Below, piece after piece: positions 53,343 to 61,162 of a stretch of 64,000 bases of DNA. The notes under the pieces are model-generated. The model had not been told where the DNA came from, ran no database searches, and saw only the letters and a program-made list of their open reading frames with translations. The first letter of the stretch is position 1; each line of letters begins with the position of its first letter. Source of the DNA: Allosphingosinicella deserti (GTDB taxonomy: Bacteria > Pseudomonadota > Alphaproteobacteria > Sphingomonadales > Sphingomonadaceae); assembly GCF_003012735.1 (NCBI RefSeq), contig NZ_PXYI01000001.1, positions 186,001-250,000 of the forward strand, in the 5' to 3' direction. Position numbers and translations under genes: made by a program.

Positions 53343-53388
53343 GGACCCGTTCCCGAATGCACGCCATTCCGGAACGGGTCCCTTTTTT
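53343..53388 (+). terminator. Strong terminator after the twin beta-helix gene
   Basis: GGACCCGTTCCCGAATG and CATTCCGGAACGGGTCC form a 17-position stem with one mismatch and a CACGC loop, followed by six T residues. It is 41 nt after the stop. Confidence 0.92.
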
Positions 53389-53401
53389 CGGTGCCGCGTC
53401 G

Positions 53402-53824
53402 TCAGGCCTGAACGCTGGTCACAGCCCAGCCGTAAGCGCGTATCCGCCAGCAGCCGTCTTCGCGAACCAGCAGGAACGACCATCCGCCATGCTCGATGAA
53501 CGGCACGCCGTCGCGAATGCCGGTCCACATGGTCGGCAGGGTGAAGAACGCCTGATCGGCGCTGGGGGCATAATCCTGGGCGGCGCCGAAGCGATGCCGG
53601 AGCTGGTCGATCTTGCCGACATGCGCGGCCATGAGCCTTCGCCATGCGCCAAGGCCCCCTTGCCCCTGGAAAAGGTGCGGCGCGAAATTCTCCAGGATGG
53701 TGACCTCGTGTTCCGAGAACAATCCATCGAGAAGGCTCTCGTCATTGCTCTCGAGGAAGCGCGCGAGCGCCTGGGGAACCGCCAACATGGAGGCGTGTGG
53801 ACCTGGCGGCTCGCCCTGCGTCAT
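53402..53824 (-). CDS. NTF2-like/SnoaL-type protein
   Basis: A 140-aa protein. A helical start ([32 protein letters not shown]) is followed by [15 protein letters not shown] and a sheet-like end ([29 protein letters not shown]), the cone-shaped fold of the NTF2-like group. These include small isomerases and ligand-binding proteins; nothing allows a substrate to be named. GAGGAGGG lies just before ATG 53824, so the short form is right. Divergent from xseB. Confidence 0.78.
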   Translation of the reverse strand: MTQGEPPGPHASMLAVPQALARFLESNDESLLDGLFSEHEVTILENFAPHLFQGQGGLGAWRRLMAAHVGKIDQLRHRFGAAQDYAPSADQAFFTLPTMWTGIRDGVPFIEHGGWSFLLVREDGCWRIRAYGWAVTSVQA

Positions 53825-53975
53825 GATGCCCTCCTCGAAATCTCGCCCCGCTCGGCGGTTCCTCATAGCCGCCGGGCCGCCGGCGGCAAACGCACGGGAC
53901 CGACCGCGCACCACGAATGCGTGCCGCGCCTGCGCCGGGTTGACCGGAGAAGAGGGCGGCGCCAATGCTTCAGTC

Positions 53976-54224
53976 ATGTCCGACCAGAATGACGCCATTT
54001 CCGAGCTCTCCTTCGAAGCCGCGCTGAAGCGTCTCGAGGAGATCGTCCGCCGGCTGGAGAGCGGCGACGCGTCGCTCGACGAGTCGATCCAGCTCTATGG
54101 CGAAGGCGATCGCCTCCGCCAGCAATGCGAGGCCAGGCTACAGGCCGCGCAGGCCAGGATCGAGAAGATCCAGATCGGCCGCGAGGGTCAGCCTTCGGGC
54201 ACCGCGCCGTTCGATCCCGCCTGA
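53976..54224 (+). CDS. xseB: Exodeoxyribonuclease VII small subunit
   Basis: An 82-aa protein. [21 protein letters not shown], then [26 protein letters not shown] is the XseB signature, a helical hairpin that wraps the large subunit XseA and is needed for its single-strand DNA exonuclease activity in repair. xseA is not in the window. ATG 53976 is the start by comparison with the family. The polyprenyl synthase gene begins 11 nt after its stop, the common order in alphaproteobacteria. Confidence 0.95.
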   Translation: MSDQNDAISELSFEAALKRLEEIVRRLESGDASLDESIQLYGEGDRLRQQCEARLQAAQARIEKIQIGREGQPSGTAPFDPA

Positions 54225-54235
54225 GTTCGCGCGCC

Positions 54236-55129
54236 ATGGCCGACACAATTCTCGATCCGGCGTTCGAGCGCATCCGTACCGAGATCGACAGCCTGTTCGA
54301 CGCCTTGCTCGCCGTCCCGCCGGATCCGCGGGCGCGATTGTTCGAGGCGATGCGCTACGCGGCGATCGGTGCCGGCAAGAGGCTGCGGCCGTTGCTGGTT
54401 ACCGCTTCGGCCGGCCTGTTCCATGTCGATCGTCAGAGGGCGCTGCGGGTCGGCGCCGCCGTCGAGGCGATCCACGTCTACTCGCTGATCCACGACGATC
54501 TGCCGTGCATGGACGATGACGACATCCGTCGCGGCAAGCCCACCCTGCACAAGGCCTATGACGAGGCGACCGCAGTGCTGGCCGGTGACAGCCTCCACGC
54601 GCTCGCCTTCGAGATCCTCGGCGACGATGCGACCCACGAGGACCCGTTCGTGCGGTCCGAGCTGATCGGCGAGCTTGCCCGCGCGGCCGGTCCGTCGGGC
54701 ATGGCCGGCGGGCAGATGATGGACATGGTTGCGGCCGAGAGCGCGCTCGATCTCAGCGCGGTGACCCGCCTGCAGCAATTGAAGACCGGTGCGCTGATCG
54801 GCTTCTGTCTCGAGGCCGGCGCGATCATGGGCCGGATTCCGCCCGAGGGCCGCACCAAGCTGCGCGGCTATGCGCGCGACGTCGGCCTTGCCTTCCAGAT
54901 CGCCGACGATCTCCTCGACGAGGAAGGCGAGGAGGAGAAGACCGGCAAGAAGGTCGGCAAGGATCGGGATCAGGGCAAGGAGACGTTCGTCACCCTGCTC
55001 GGCCGCGATCGTGCGCGGCAGCAGGCCGAATTGCTGGTCGCCCAGGGCATCGAATATCTGGCGAGCTACGGCGCCGAGGCGGATTTGCTGCGGGCGATCG
55101 CGCGCTTTGCGGTCGAGCGCGACCACTGA
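54236..55129 (+). CDS. ispA: Polyprenyl (farnesyl) diphosphate synthase
   Basis: A 297-aa trans-prenyltransferase that joins IPP to DMAPP and GPP. First Asp-rich motif HDDLPCMDDDD (about residue 85-95), second motif FQIADDLLDEEGE. AAIGAGKRLRPLL holds the Gly-Lys-Arg for diphosphate. Two residues before the first motif, in YSLIHDD, the size of the side chain suggests a C15 product. It lies directly downstream of xseB. dxs, often the next gene, is not here. Confidence 0.95.
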   Translation: MADTILDPAFERIRTEIDSLFDALLAVPPDPRARLFEAMRYAAIGAGKRLRPLLVTASAGLFHVDRQRALRVGAAVEAIHVYSLIHDDLPCMDDDDIRRGKPTLHKAYDEATAVLAGDSLHALAFEILGDDATHEDPFVRSELIGELARAAGPSGMAGGQMMDMVAAESALDLSAVTRLQQLKTGALIGFCLEAGAIMGRIPPEGRTKLRGYARDVGLAFQIADDLLDEEGEEEKTGKKVGKDRDQGKETFVTLLGRDRARQQAELLVAQGIEYLASYGAEADLLRAIARFAVERDH

Positions 55130-55190
55130 CGCGCACTTCGACAAGCGCCGCGAAGCGCGCTAGATCGGCGCGCGGTTCCGGGGAGGTATC

Positions 55191-55691
55191 ATGAGAATTG
55201 GCGTCTATCCGGGTACGTTCGACCCGATCACGCTCGGCCATATCGACATCATCCGCCGCGGCGCCAAGCTCGTCGACCGGCTCGTGATCGGAGTCACCAC
55301 CAATCCCTCCAAGTCGCCGATGTTCACGGTCGAGGAGCGAATGGAGATGGTGCTCCGCGAACTGGCCGACATGCAGGGCGTGATCTCGGTCGTGTCGTTC
55401 GATTCCCTGCTGATGGATTTCGCCGAGCGGCAGGGCGCCTCGATGATCGTCCGCGGCCTTCGCGCCGTTGCCGATTTCGAATATGAATATCAGATGGCGG
55501 GCATGAACCAGCAGCTCAATGCCGCGATCGAGACCGTCTTCCTGATGGCCGACGTGTCGCTGCAGCCGATCGCGTCACGGCTGGTTAAGGAGATCGCGCT
55601 CTATGGTGGGGACATCGGCAAGTTCGTGACTCCGAGCGTGGCGCTGGACGTCGCTGCGCGGGTCGAGAAGCTCGGCCGCAAAGGCTCTTGA
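55191..55691 (+). CDS. coaD: Phosphopantetheine adenylyltransferase
   Basis: A 166-aa enzyme of coenzyme A synthesis. RIGVYPGTFDPITLGHIDIIRR gives the nucleotidyl-transferase TxGH-like motif (here TLGH, about residue 15). NPSKSPMFTVEERMEM, IVRGLRAVADFEYEYQMAGMN and ALYGGDIGKFVTP are all CoaD signatures. GGGGAGGT lies 3 nt before ATG 55191. It is followed 52 nt later by the cyclophilin gene. Confidence 0.97.
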   Translation: MRIGVYPGTFDPITLGHIDIIRRGAKLVDRLVIGVTTNPSKSPMFTVEERMEMVLRELADMQGVISVVSFDSLLMDFAERQGASMIVRGLRAVADFEYEYQMAGMNQQLNAAIETVFLMADVSLQPIASRLVKEIALYGGDIGKFVTPSVALDVAARVEKLGRKGS

Positions 55692-55743
55692 TCCTCGCCG
55701 CCCCCAGGGGCACAATGCGAGATACCCGGGGAATATGGAATTC

Positions 55744-56532
55744 ATGCGTATCAAGGTACTTGTCGCCCTGTTGATGGGCTTTTTCTTTGCGGGCGCGCTG
55801 TCCGCGCAGCAGCCCGCGGCAACGCCGTTTGTGCCGCCGCCGCTCGATCCGGAAAACACTCTGGTGCTCGATCTGTCGACCGGTGGCCGCGTCACGATCC
55901 AGCTCCGTCCGGATGTCGCGCCGGGTCATGTCGAGCGCTACAAGACGCTCGTCCGCCGCGGCTTCTATAACGGACTCGCGTTCCACCGCGTGATCGATGG
56001 CTTCATGGCGCAGGGCGGCGACCCCAAGGGCGATGGCAGCGGCGGCTCCGATCTTCCTGATCTCAAGGCCGAGTTCAACGCGCTGCCGCATGTGCGCGGG
56101 ACCGTCTCGGCGGCCCGCACCGATGCGCCCGACACCGCGAACAGCCAGTTCTTCATCATGTTCGCGCCGCGCTTCAGCCTCGACAACAAATACACCGTCT
56201 TCGGCCGGGTGGTCTCGGGGATGAACTATGTCGATGCGATCGAGCGCGGCGAGCCGCCGATGAACCCGTCGCGGATCATCAAGGCCTCGATCGGCGCCGA
56301 CAATGTCCCCCCGGCGACTCCTGCCGAGGTTGCCGCCGTCATGGCCGCCCACCAGGCCGCGCCGCCGGCGGGACCGACCTTGCTGCCGATCCAGGGCGGT
56401 CCGAACGGGGCAGCAGCCCCAGCGCCGGCGTCCGCTCCCGAGCCCCAGGCGCCGCAGACCGCAGCGCAGCCGGCGCCTGAACCTGCGCCAGCGCCCACGC
56501 CGTCGCCCCAGGGTACGCCCAGGCAGCAATAA
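55744..56532 (+). CDS. Exported cyclophilin-type peptidyl-prolyl isomerase
   Basis: A 262-aa protein. Signal peptide residues 1-21 ([18 protein letters not shown]). Cyclophilin domain (about 35-185): [21 protein letters not shown] with the catalytic Arg, and [22 protein letters not shown]. Residues 195-262 form a Pro/Ala/Gln-rich tail that is probably disordered. It folds proteins in the periplasm. ATG 55744 is preferred, since the GGGGA box is too close to ATG 55735. The queA GTG lies 1 nt after the stop. Confidence 0.93.
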   Translation: MRIKVLVALLMGFFFAGALSAQQPAATPFVPPPLDPENTLVLDLSTGGRVTIQLRPDVAPGHVERYKTLVRRGFYNGLAFHRVIDGFMAQGGDPKGDGSGGSDLPDLKAEFNALPHVRGTVSAARTDAPDTANSQFFIMFAPRFSLDNKYTVFGRVVSGMNYVDAIERGEPPMNPSRIIKASIGADNVPPATPAEVAAVMAAHQAAPPAGPTLLPIQGGPNGAAAPAPASAPEPQAPQTAAQPAPEPAPAPTPSPQGTPRQQ

Positions 56533-56533
56533 T

Positions 56534-57559
56534 GTGCGCGTCGATCTCTTCGATTTCGAGCTTCCGCCCGAGCGGATCGCGCTGAGGCCGGCGGAGCCGC
56601 GCGACAGTGCCCGGCTCCTGCGCGTCCGGCCCGACGGCCTTGCCGATCACATCGTTTCCGATCTGCCGCAGCTGCTGCAGCCCGGCGACGTGCTCGTGTT
56701 CAACGACACGCGAGTCATTCCCGCCCAACTCGAGGGGCGCCGCGGCGACGCGCGCATCGGTGCGACCCTCCACAAGCGGGAAGGGCCGCGCGACTGGCGC
56801 GCCTTCGTCCGCAATGCCAAGCGGGTCCGGGACGGCGACCGGATCGAATTCGGCGCTGGGGTCAGTGCGCTTGCCGGGGCGAAGGCCGATGACGGATCGA
56901 TCCTGCTCTCCTTCGAGGGCGACGAGCCGGTCGAGATCCTGCTCGAGCGCGCCGGCCGGATGCCGCTGCCGCCCTACATTGCCGCCCGTCGCGAGGCGGA
57001 CGCGCGCGATGCCGAGGATTACCAGACGATGTTCGCCCGCGAGAAGGGCGCCGTCGCCGCGCCGACCGCAGCGCTGCACTTCACGCCGGGCTTGATCGAG
57101 GCGCTGGCCGCGCGCGGCATCGCGCACGAGACGCTGACCCTCCATGTCGGCGCCGGCACCTTCCTGCCGGTCAAGGCCGACGATACCGACGATCACCGCA
57201 TGCACAGCGAATGGGGCCGGATCGACGCCGCCACCGCCGACCGCCTCAATGCCGCGCGCGCTGGCGGCGGCCGCATCGTCGCCGTCGGCACCACCTCGCT
57301 CCGCCTGCTCGAAAGCGCCACCGACGAGGATGGGATCGTCCGTCCGTTTGAAGGCGATACGGCGATCTTCATCACTCCCGGCTACCGCTTTCGCGCCGTG
57401 GACGGCCTGCTGACCAACTTCCATTTGCCGCGATCGACACTGTTCATGCTGGTTTCGGCGCTGATGGGCCGTGAGACGATGCAGGCCGCTTACGCGCATG
57501 CGATCGCGGAAGAGTACCGCTTCTACAGTTACGGCGACGCCTCGCTGCTGCTGCCCTGA
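56534..57559 (+). CDS. queA: S-adenosylmethionine:tRNA ribosyltransferase-isomerase
   Basis: A 341-aa enzyme of queuosine synthesis. [28 protein letters not shown], read from the start, plus [44 protein letters not shown] and [14 protein letters not shown] form the QueA pattern. Near the end [19 protein letters not shown] is conserved. Start GTG 56534 is the only sensible in-frame start, just after the cyclophilin stop; no ribosome-binding site of its own is clear. tgt, which often follows, is not present. Confidence 0.95.
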   Translation: MRVDLFDFELPPERIALRPAEPRDSARLLRVRPDGLADHIVSDLPQLLQPGDVLVFNDTRVIPAQLEGRRGDARIGATLHKREGPRDWRAFVRNAKRVRDGDRIEFGAGVSALAGAKADDGSILLSFEGDEPVEILLERAGRMPLPPYIAARREADARDAEDYQTMFAREKGAVAAPTAALHFTPGLIEALAARGIAHETLTLHVGAGTFLPVKADDTDDHRMHSEWGRIDAATADRLNAARAGGGRIVAVGTTSLRLLESATDEDGIVRPFEGDTAIFITPGYRFRAVDGLLTNFHLPRSTLFMLVSALMGRETMQAAYAHAIAEEYRFYSYGDASLLLP

Positions 57560-57656
57560 GCAGGGTGGAAGAGGCTGCGGCCGGGATCGACGGGAGCACG
57601 GAACGGCGGCGAGCTTCGCCGGTTGAGTCCACAGATCCTGCTGGAGAAGAAAGCGG

Positions 57657-58205
57657 ATGCCGGGCATTTCCGAAGCGAAGATCCTGATCATCGCCACCAA
57701 CGGCTTCGAGGATTCGGAGCTCATCGATCCCCTGAACACGTTGAAGCAGCGTGGGGCTGCGGTGACGCTTGCCTCACTCTCCCGAGACGAGATCGAGGGC
57801 GACAAAGGTGCGCGGATCGCTCCGGACGTGGAGATCGGCGACGTCGATGCCGACGCCTTCGACGCGCTGCTGCTGCCCGGCGGGACCAAGAACCCGGACA
57901 AATTGCGCACCGAGGACACGGTTGTCGCGATGGTGCGGACGTTCGTCGAGGCGGGGAAGCCGGTCGCTGCGATTTGCCACGGCCCCTGGCTGCTCGCAGA
58001 GGCGGACGTGATCCGCGGCCGCACGCTGACGAGTTGGCCCTCGATCCGCACCGACCTCAGGAATGCGGGGGCGAACGTCGTCGATCAGGAAGTGGTGCGG
58101 GACGGCAATCTGGTCACCAGCCGCAAGCCGGACGATATTCCCGCCTTCACCGAGGAATTCATCCGTCTGGTCGAAGCCGCCGACGCGCCGCTGGCGACGA
58201 CCTGA
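57657..58205 (+). CDS. DJ-1/PfpI-family protein
   Basis: A 182-aa protein of the type-1 amidotransferase-like fold. ILIIATNGFEDSELIDPL places the acidic residue of the active site (Glu18), and VAAICHGPWLLAEADVIRGR supplies the nucleophile Cys in CHGPW. The final part TSRKPDDIPAF is typical of the PfpI/YhbO branch. Members act as general stress proteins or glyoxalase/deglycase-like enzymes; the latter is debated. GGAGAAG lies 8 nt before ATG 57657. Confidence 0.92.
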   Translation: MPGISEAKILIIATNGFEDSELIDPLNTLKQRGAAVTLASLSRDEIEGDKGARIAPDVEIGDVDADAFDALLLPGGTKNPDKLRTEDTVVAMVRTFVEAGKPVAAICHGPWLLAEADVIRGRTLTSWPSIRTDLRNAGANVVDQEVVRDGNLVTSRKPDDIPAFTEEFIRLVEAADAPLATT

Positions 58206-58242
58206 CCGTCGTCCCGTCCAAGACGTCTCGACAGGAGGATCC

Positions 58243-58485
58243 ACGGCGAAGCTCAGCGCGGACGAACGCAACCACCTCGACAAAGGTGCCTTCGCCTTCC
58301 CGAAGGAGCGCAAGGAGCCGCTCGAAAATGCGAGCCACGTTCGCAACGCCATCGCCCGCTTCAATCAGGTGAAGGGCGTCAGCGACGAGGAGCGCGACGC
58401 CGCCTGGAAGCGGATCAGGGCGGCTGCCGCGAAGTACGGAGTCGAGGTCGGCGAAACGAGCTGGCGCGAGATCGGGCGCGACTAG
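58243..58485 (+). CDS. Small DUF6582-type protein with ACG at the expected start
   Basis: An 80-aa frame. AKLSADERNHLDKGAFAFP, then KERKEPLENASHVRNAIARF and EERDAAWKRIRAAAAKYGVEV match a common small bacterial family whose proteins start MAKLSADER. Here the codon before GCG-AAG-CTC is ACG (58243-58245), with AGGAGG at 58233-58238. No ATG, GTG or TTG lies in frame nearby. So it either uses a rare ACG start or has lost its start. The rest of the frame is intact and family-like. Confidence 0.65.
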   Translation, partial: TAKLSADERNHLDKGAFAFPKERKEPLENASHVRNAIARFNQVKGVSDEERDAAWKRIRAAAAKYGVEVGETSWREIGRD

Positions 58486-58527
58486 CGGCGATTGCGCGCT
58501 ATCGGTTTTGGCGACGTTCGCCGCCCC

Positions 58528-59340
58528 TTACGCACTCGGCCGCGCCAGCGAGTCCAGCATCGCGCTGATGTGGGCGCGCATGTCCGGATCGCGGGTTATC
58601 TCGAGTAGGGCGCTGAGGCTGGCGCGCGCGGCGGCGGGATCGTTGCCGATCAGTTCAAGCCGGGCGCGCTCCCACCAGGCCTGGCTGTTTTCCGGCGCGA
58701 CCACCGTCATCCGCTCGAAAAGGGTCAGCGCACGGTCCGGATCGCTGGCGGCCTCGGCGCGGGTCGCCTCGTTGATCAGCAGCCGGACCAGCATCGCCCT
58801 GTTCGACATCGGCGAGAGATGCTCGGCCGACGGACTGACGTCGGTACCGAGCGCGTGCGAGAGCAAGGTGGCGAGGCGGTCTGCGTTGACGATGGTGCCG
58901 CCGTTGAACGGATCGATCAGCAATGGCGCGGTATCCTGGCCGATCCGGACCAGCACATGGCCGGGCGTGTTCAAGGCGTCGGCCGGCCAACCGATCCGCC
59001 GGGCGAGGCCGACATAAAGGATCGACAGGCTGATCGGCAGGCCGCGCCGCCTGTCGATGACCCGGATCATGTCGACATTCTGGCGATCGTCATAGGCCTC
59101 GCGATCGCCATCGAAATCGTAACTGGCGCCGATCACTTCGGCGAGCGCCAAAGCCTGCTCGGGCGCGGTAACGGCGGCCGCGCCGGTTTCGGCGAGTTCC
59201 TCCGCAATCTCGGACAGAATGTCGAAATAGGAATCGAGATCCACGCCGGGATGATCGAGCGCGGCAAGCTCCAGTGCCGCTATTTCCGGAGCGATCAGTT
59301 CTTCGTCGACGAGGCCGAGATGGGCGATTTCGAAGTTCAT
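58528..59340 (-). CDS. SirB1-family protein (transglutaminase-like with TPR tail)
   Basis: A 270-aa protein. DRRRGLPISLSILYVGLARRIGW (about residue 100) and LNTPGHVLVRIG, then LLIDPFNGGTIV are the SirB1/transglutaminase-core-2 motifs, with His and Asp of an incomplete papain-like triad; the Cys is not clearly present. The last 90 residues look like one or two TPR helices (LVRLLINEATRAEAASDPDRALTLFERMTVVAP read across). Function unknown. It starts 60 nt after the diguanylate cyclase gene stop on the same strand. Confidence 0.85.
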   Translation of the reverse strand: MNFEIAHLGLVDEELIAPEIAALELAALDHPGVDLDSYFDILSEIAEELAETGAAAVTAPEQALALAEVIGASYDFDGDREAYDDRQNVDMIRVIDRRRGLPISLSILYVGLARRIGWPADALNTPGHVLVRIGQDTAPLLIDPFNGGTIVNADRLATLLSHALGTDVSPSAEHLSPMSNRAMLVRLLINEATRAEAASDPDRALTLFERMTVVAPENSQAWWERARLELIGNDPAAARASLSALLEITRDPDMRAHISAMLDSLARPSA

Positions 59341-59399
59341 GCGGTTTGGACGTCCGGAGGCCTGGACGGTTCCGCCGGGTCAGATCCGAGACGCGTGGG

Positions 59400-61085
59400 T
59401 TACTCGGCTGCGATCGCGAGCGTGTCCCTGACCCGCGCCGCCGTCGCGACGACGCGGTTACGCCCGGCATGCTTGGCTTCGTAGAGCGCGGCATCGGCCG
59501 AGGCGATCAGGTCCCGGACAGAGGAGTCCGTTTCCGGAGACGCGGCGACGCCGAAGGACGCGGTGATTCGCACGCCATGGATATCGGACAGGGCTTCGAC
59601 CCGTGCCCGCAGCGTTTCAGCTTTCGCTGCCGCATCTTCCAGAGTGCAGTCCGGCAGCAGCACGATCAATTCCTCGCCACCATAGCGGCAGGCGATGTCG
59701 GTCTCGCGAAGCCCTTCCTTGATCGTCTGCGCGACCGCGCGCAGCACGGTGTCGCCGAGCAGGTGGCCATGTTCGTCATTGAGGCGCTTGAAGTGATCGA
59801 GATCGATCATCACCAGGCCAACCGGCGTCCCGGTGCGGGCAGAAAGGAGTACGAAACGATCGAGCATGTCTTCCATGTAGCGGCGATTGTAGAGCCCGGT
59901 AAGCGGATCGCGCAGTGCCTGGTTGCGAAGCTTCTCGCGCAGGGCGATGTTGGAGAGCGCAAGCGACATCGCATCGGCGAGAGCTGAAATGATGCCGCCA
60001 TTCGCCTTCTGATCCGGCACGGAATTGGTGTTCAGACTGGAGAAGGTGAGCAGGCCGTACAATTCGCCGCGTGCCATCATTGGAACTTCTAGCACCTGCT
60101 GGTCACCGCTATGGTGGGCGCAGGTCAGGGAAAATGGTGCATCGGTGTTGACGTGAGGTTTGCCGCGCTTCAGCGCCCAACACGCGCCCGGCGCGATCGA
60201 CTGCTGGTCCGCACGTTCGCCATTCCACTCGGTGAGGAGGTCGAGGCGGTCGCGGGAATTGTTGAAAACGTACAGGCATCCGTGGAGGTCCGGAAGCAGG
60301 CGGCTCGCGGATGAGCGCAACACGGCGTTGGCGTCCTCGTAGCCGGTCGCGCTTTGCAGGATGTCAGCCATCTCGAACAGGATCTTGACCCGGCCATGCG
60401 CTTCCAGCGCTTGGGTCATCGCTTCACGCCGGCCATTCGCCTCGCTGCGGCCGAGCCGGAAGGCGACGAATAGGCAGAGCACGGTCAATCCGCCGCTCAC
60501 GATCTGAAGCGCCAGCACCACCGTCCGCCCAGTGGAGATATTCGCCTCGAGCCGTTCGCCATGGGCGTTGCGAGCGGCAAGGTAATCGTTGATCTCCCCC
60601 CGCACCCTCTCGACCATTCCGTGCATGCCGTCGCTGACCAGCAAATTGTGCGCTTCCGCGGCCCGGCCGTCGCGGCTGAGCTCGATGCCCTTGATCCAGG
60701 CTGCATCGAGCAACTGCAGGGTTTGCGACGCTGAGGGTGTGTCGCGCCGAACCCGGAATGCGTCCAGGCGGCGCAGCGTATCGGTGTCCTCGGCTTCCAG
60801 AACCCGCGAAGCCAAGTGGAATTCCTGAAGGTGGTCGAGATCGTCGGTCAGGAGATAGTCCTCCACCGCGGACTTCTTGTCGACCAGCGCCTGCTGCACG
60901 ATCCGCATTTCACGAGTCTGATTGCGAAGCTCGATGACCGCCTGCTGCTGCCGCGACGTGTAGACGAAGCCGGCGAGTTGGGTGACCAACATCACCAGCA
61001 TGAGGGCGATCACGGCCGCCGGCATGTGTCGGCGGGCAAATGAGGCAGGTGCCTCCGCGGCGGCGTTGGGACGAGAGTGAGGCAA
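59400..61085 (-). CDS. Membrane-bound diguanylate cyclase (CHASE3-GAF-GGDEF)
   Basis: A 561-aa protein. Two hydrophobic segments (about 22-42 and 190-210) bracket a helical periplasmic part (45-185) with the CHASE3-like pattern VEDYLLTDDLDHLQEF. A GAF domain follows (about 240-375; GACWALKRGKPHVN, HSGDQQVLEVPMMARGELYG). The GGDEF domain (395-555) has DPLTGLYNRRYMEDML, DLDHFKRLNDEHGH and the active motif RYGGEELIVLL. It should make cyclic di-GMP. No inhibitory RxxD was noted in the expected place. Confidence 0.92.
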   Translation of the reverse strand: MPHSRPNAAAEAPASFARRHMPAAVIALMLVMLVTQLAGFVYTSRQQQAVIELRNQTREMRIVQQALVDKKSAVEDYLLTDDLDHLQEFHLASRVLEAEDTDTLRRLDAFRVRRDTPSASQTLQLLDAAWIKGIELSRDGRAAEAHNLLVSDGMHGMVERVRGEINDYLAARNAHGERLEANISTGRTVVLALQIVSGGLTVLCLFVAFRLGRSEANGRREAMTQALEAHGRVKILFEMADILQSATGYEDANAVLRSSASRLLPDLHGCLYVFNNSRDRLDLLTEWNGERADQQSIAPGACWALKRGKPHVNTDAPFSLTCAHHSGDQQVLEVPMMARGELYGLLTFSSLNTNSVPDQKANGGIISALADAMSLALSNIALREKLRNQALRDPLTGLYNRRYMEDMLDRFVLLSARTGTPVGLVMIDLDHFKRLNDEHGHLLGDTVLRAVAQTIKEGLRETDIACRYGGEELIVLLPDCTLEDAAAKAETLRARVEALSDIHGVRITASFGVAASPETDSSVRDLIASADAALYEAKHAGRNRVVATAARVRDTLAIAAE

Positions 61086-61162
61086 AATGGTTCCAGCACG
61101 GCTAGGTGTCTGAGATCATTATAGAGGCGTTCCGTCCCGCCGACCCTGCGCTGTCCCGATCC

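Noticed and set aside
50138-53362. A 1074-codon open frame on the minus strand, opposite the twin beta-helix gene
   Set aside because: It is an antisense shadow: Arg/Gly/Val-rich, no domain, and explained by the strong G/C bias of third codon positions on the real gene. The same holds for long antisense frames at 61106-63724, 40186-42552, 18454-20436, 36137-37909, 38259-39722 and 34357-36243.
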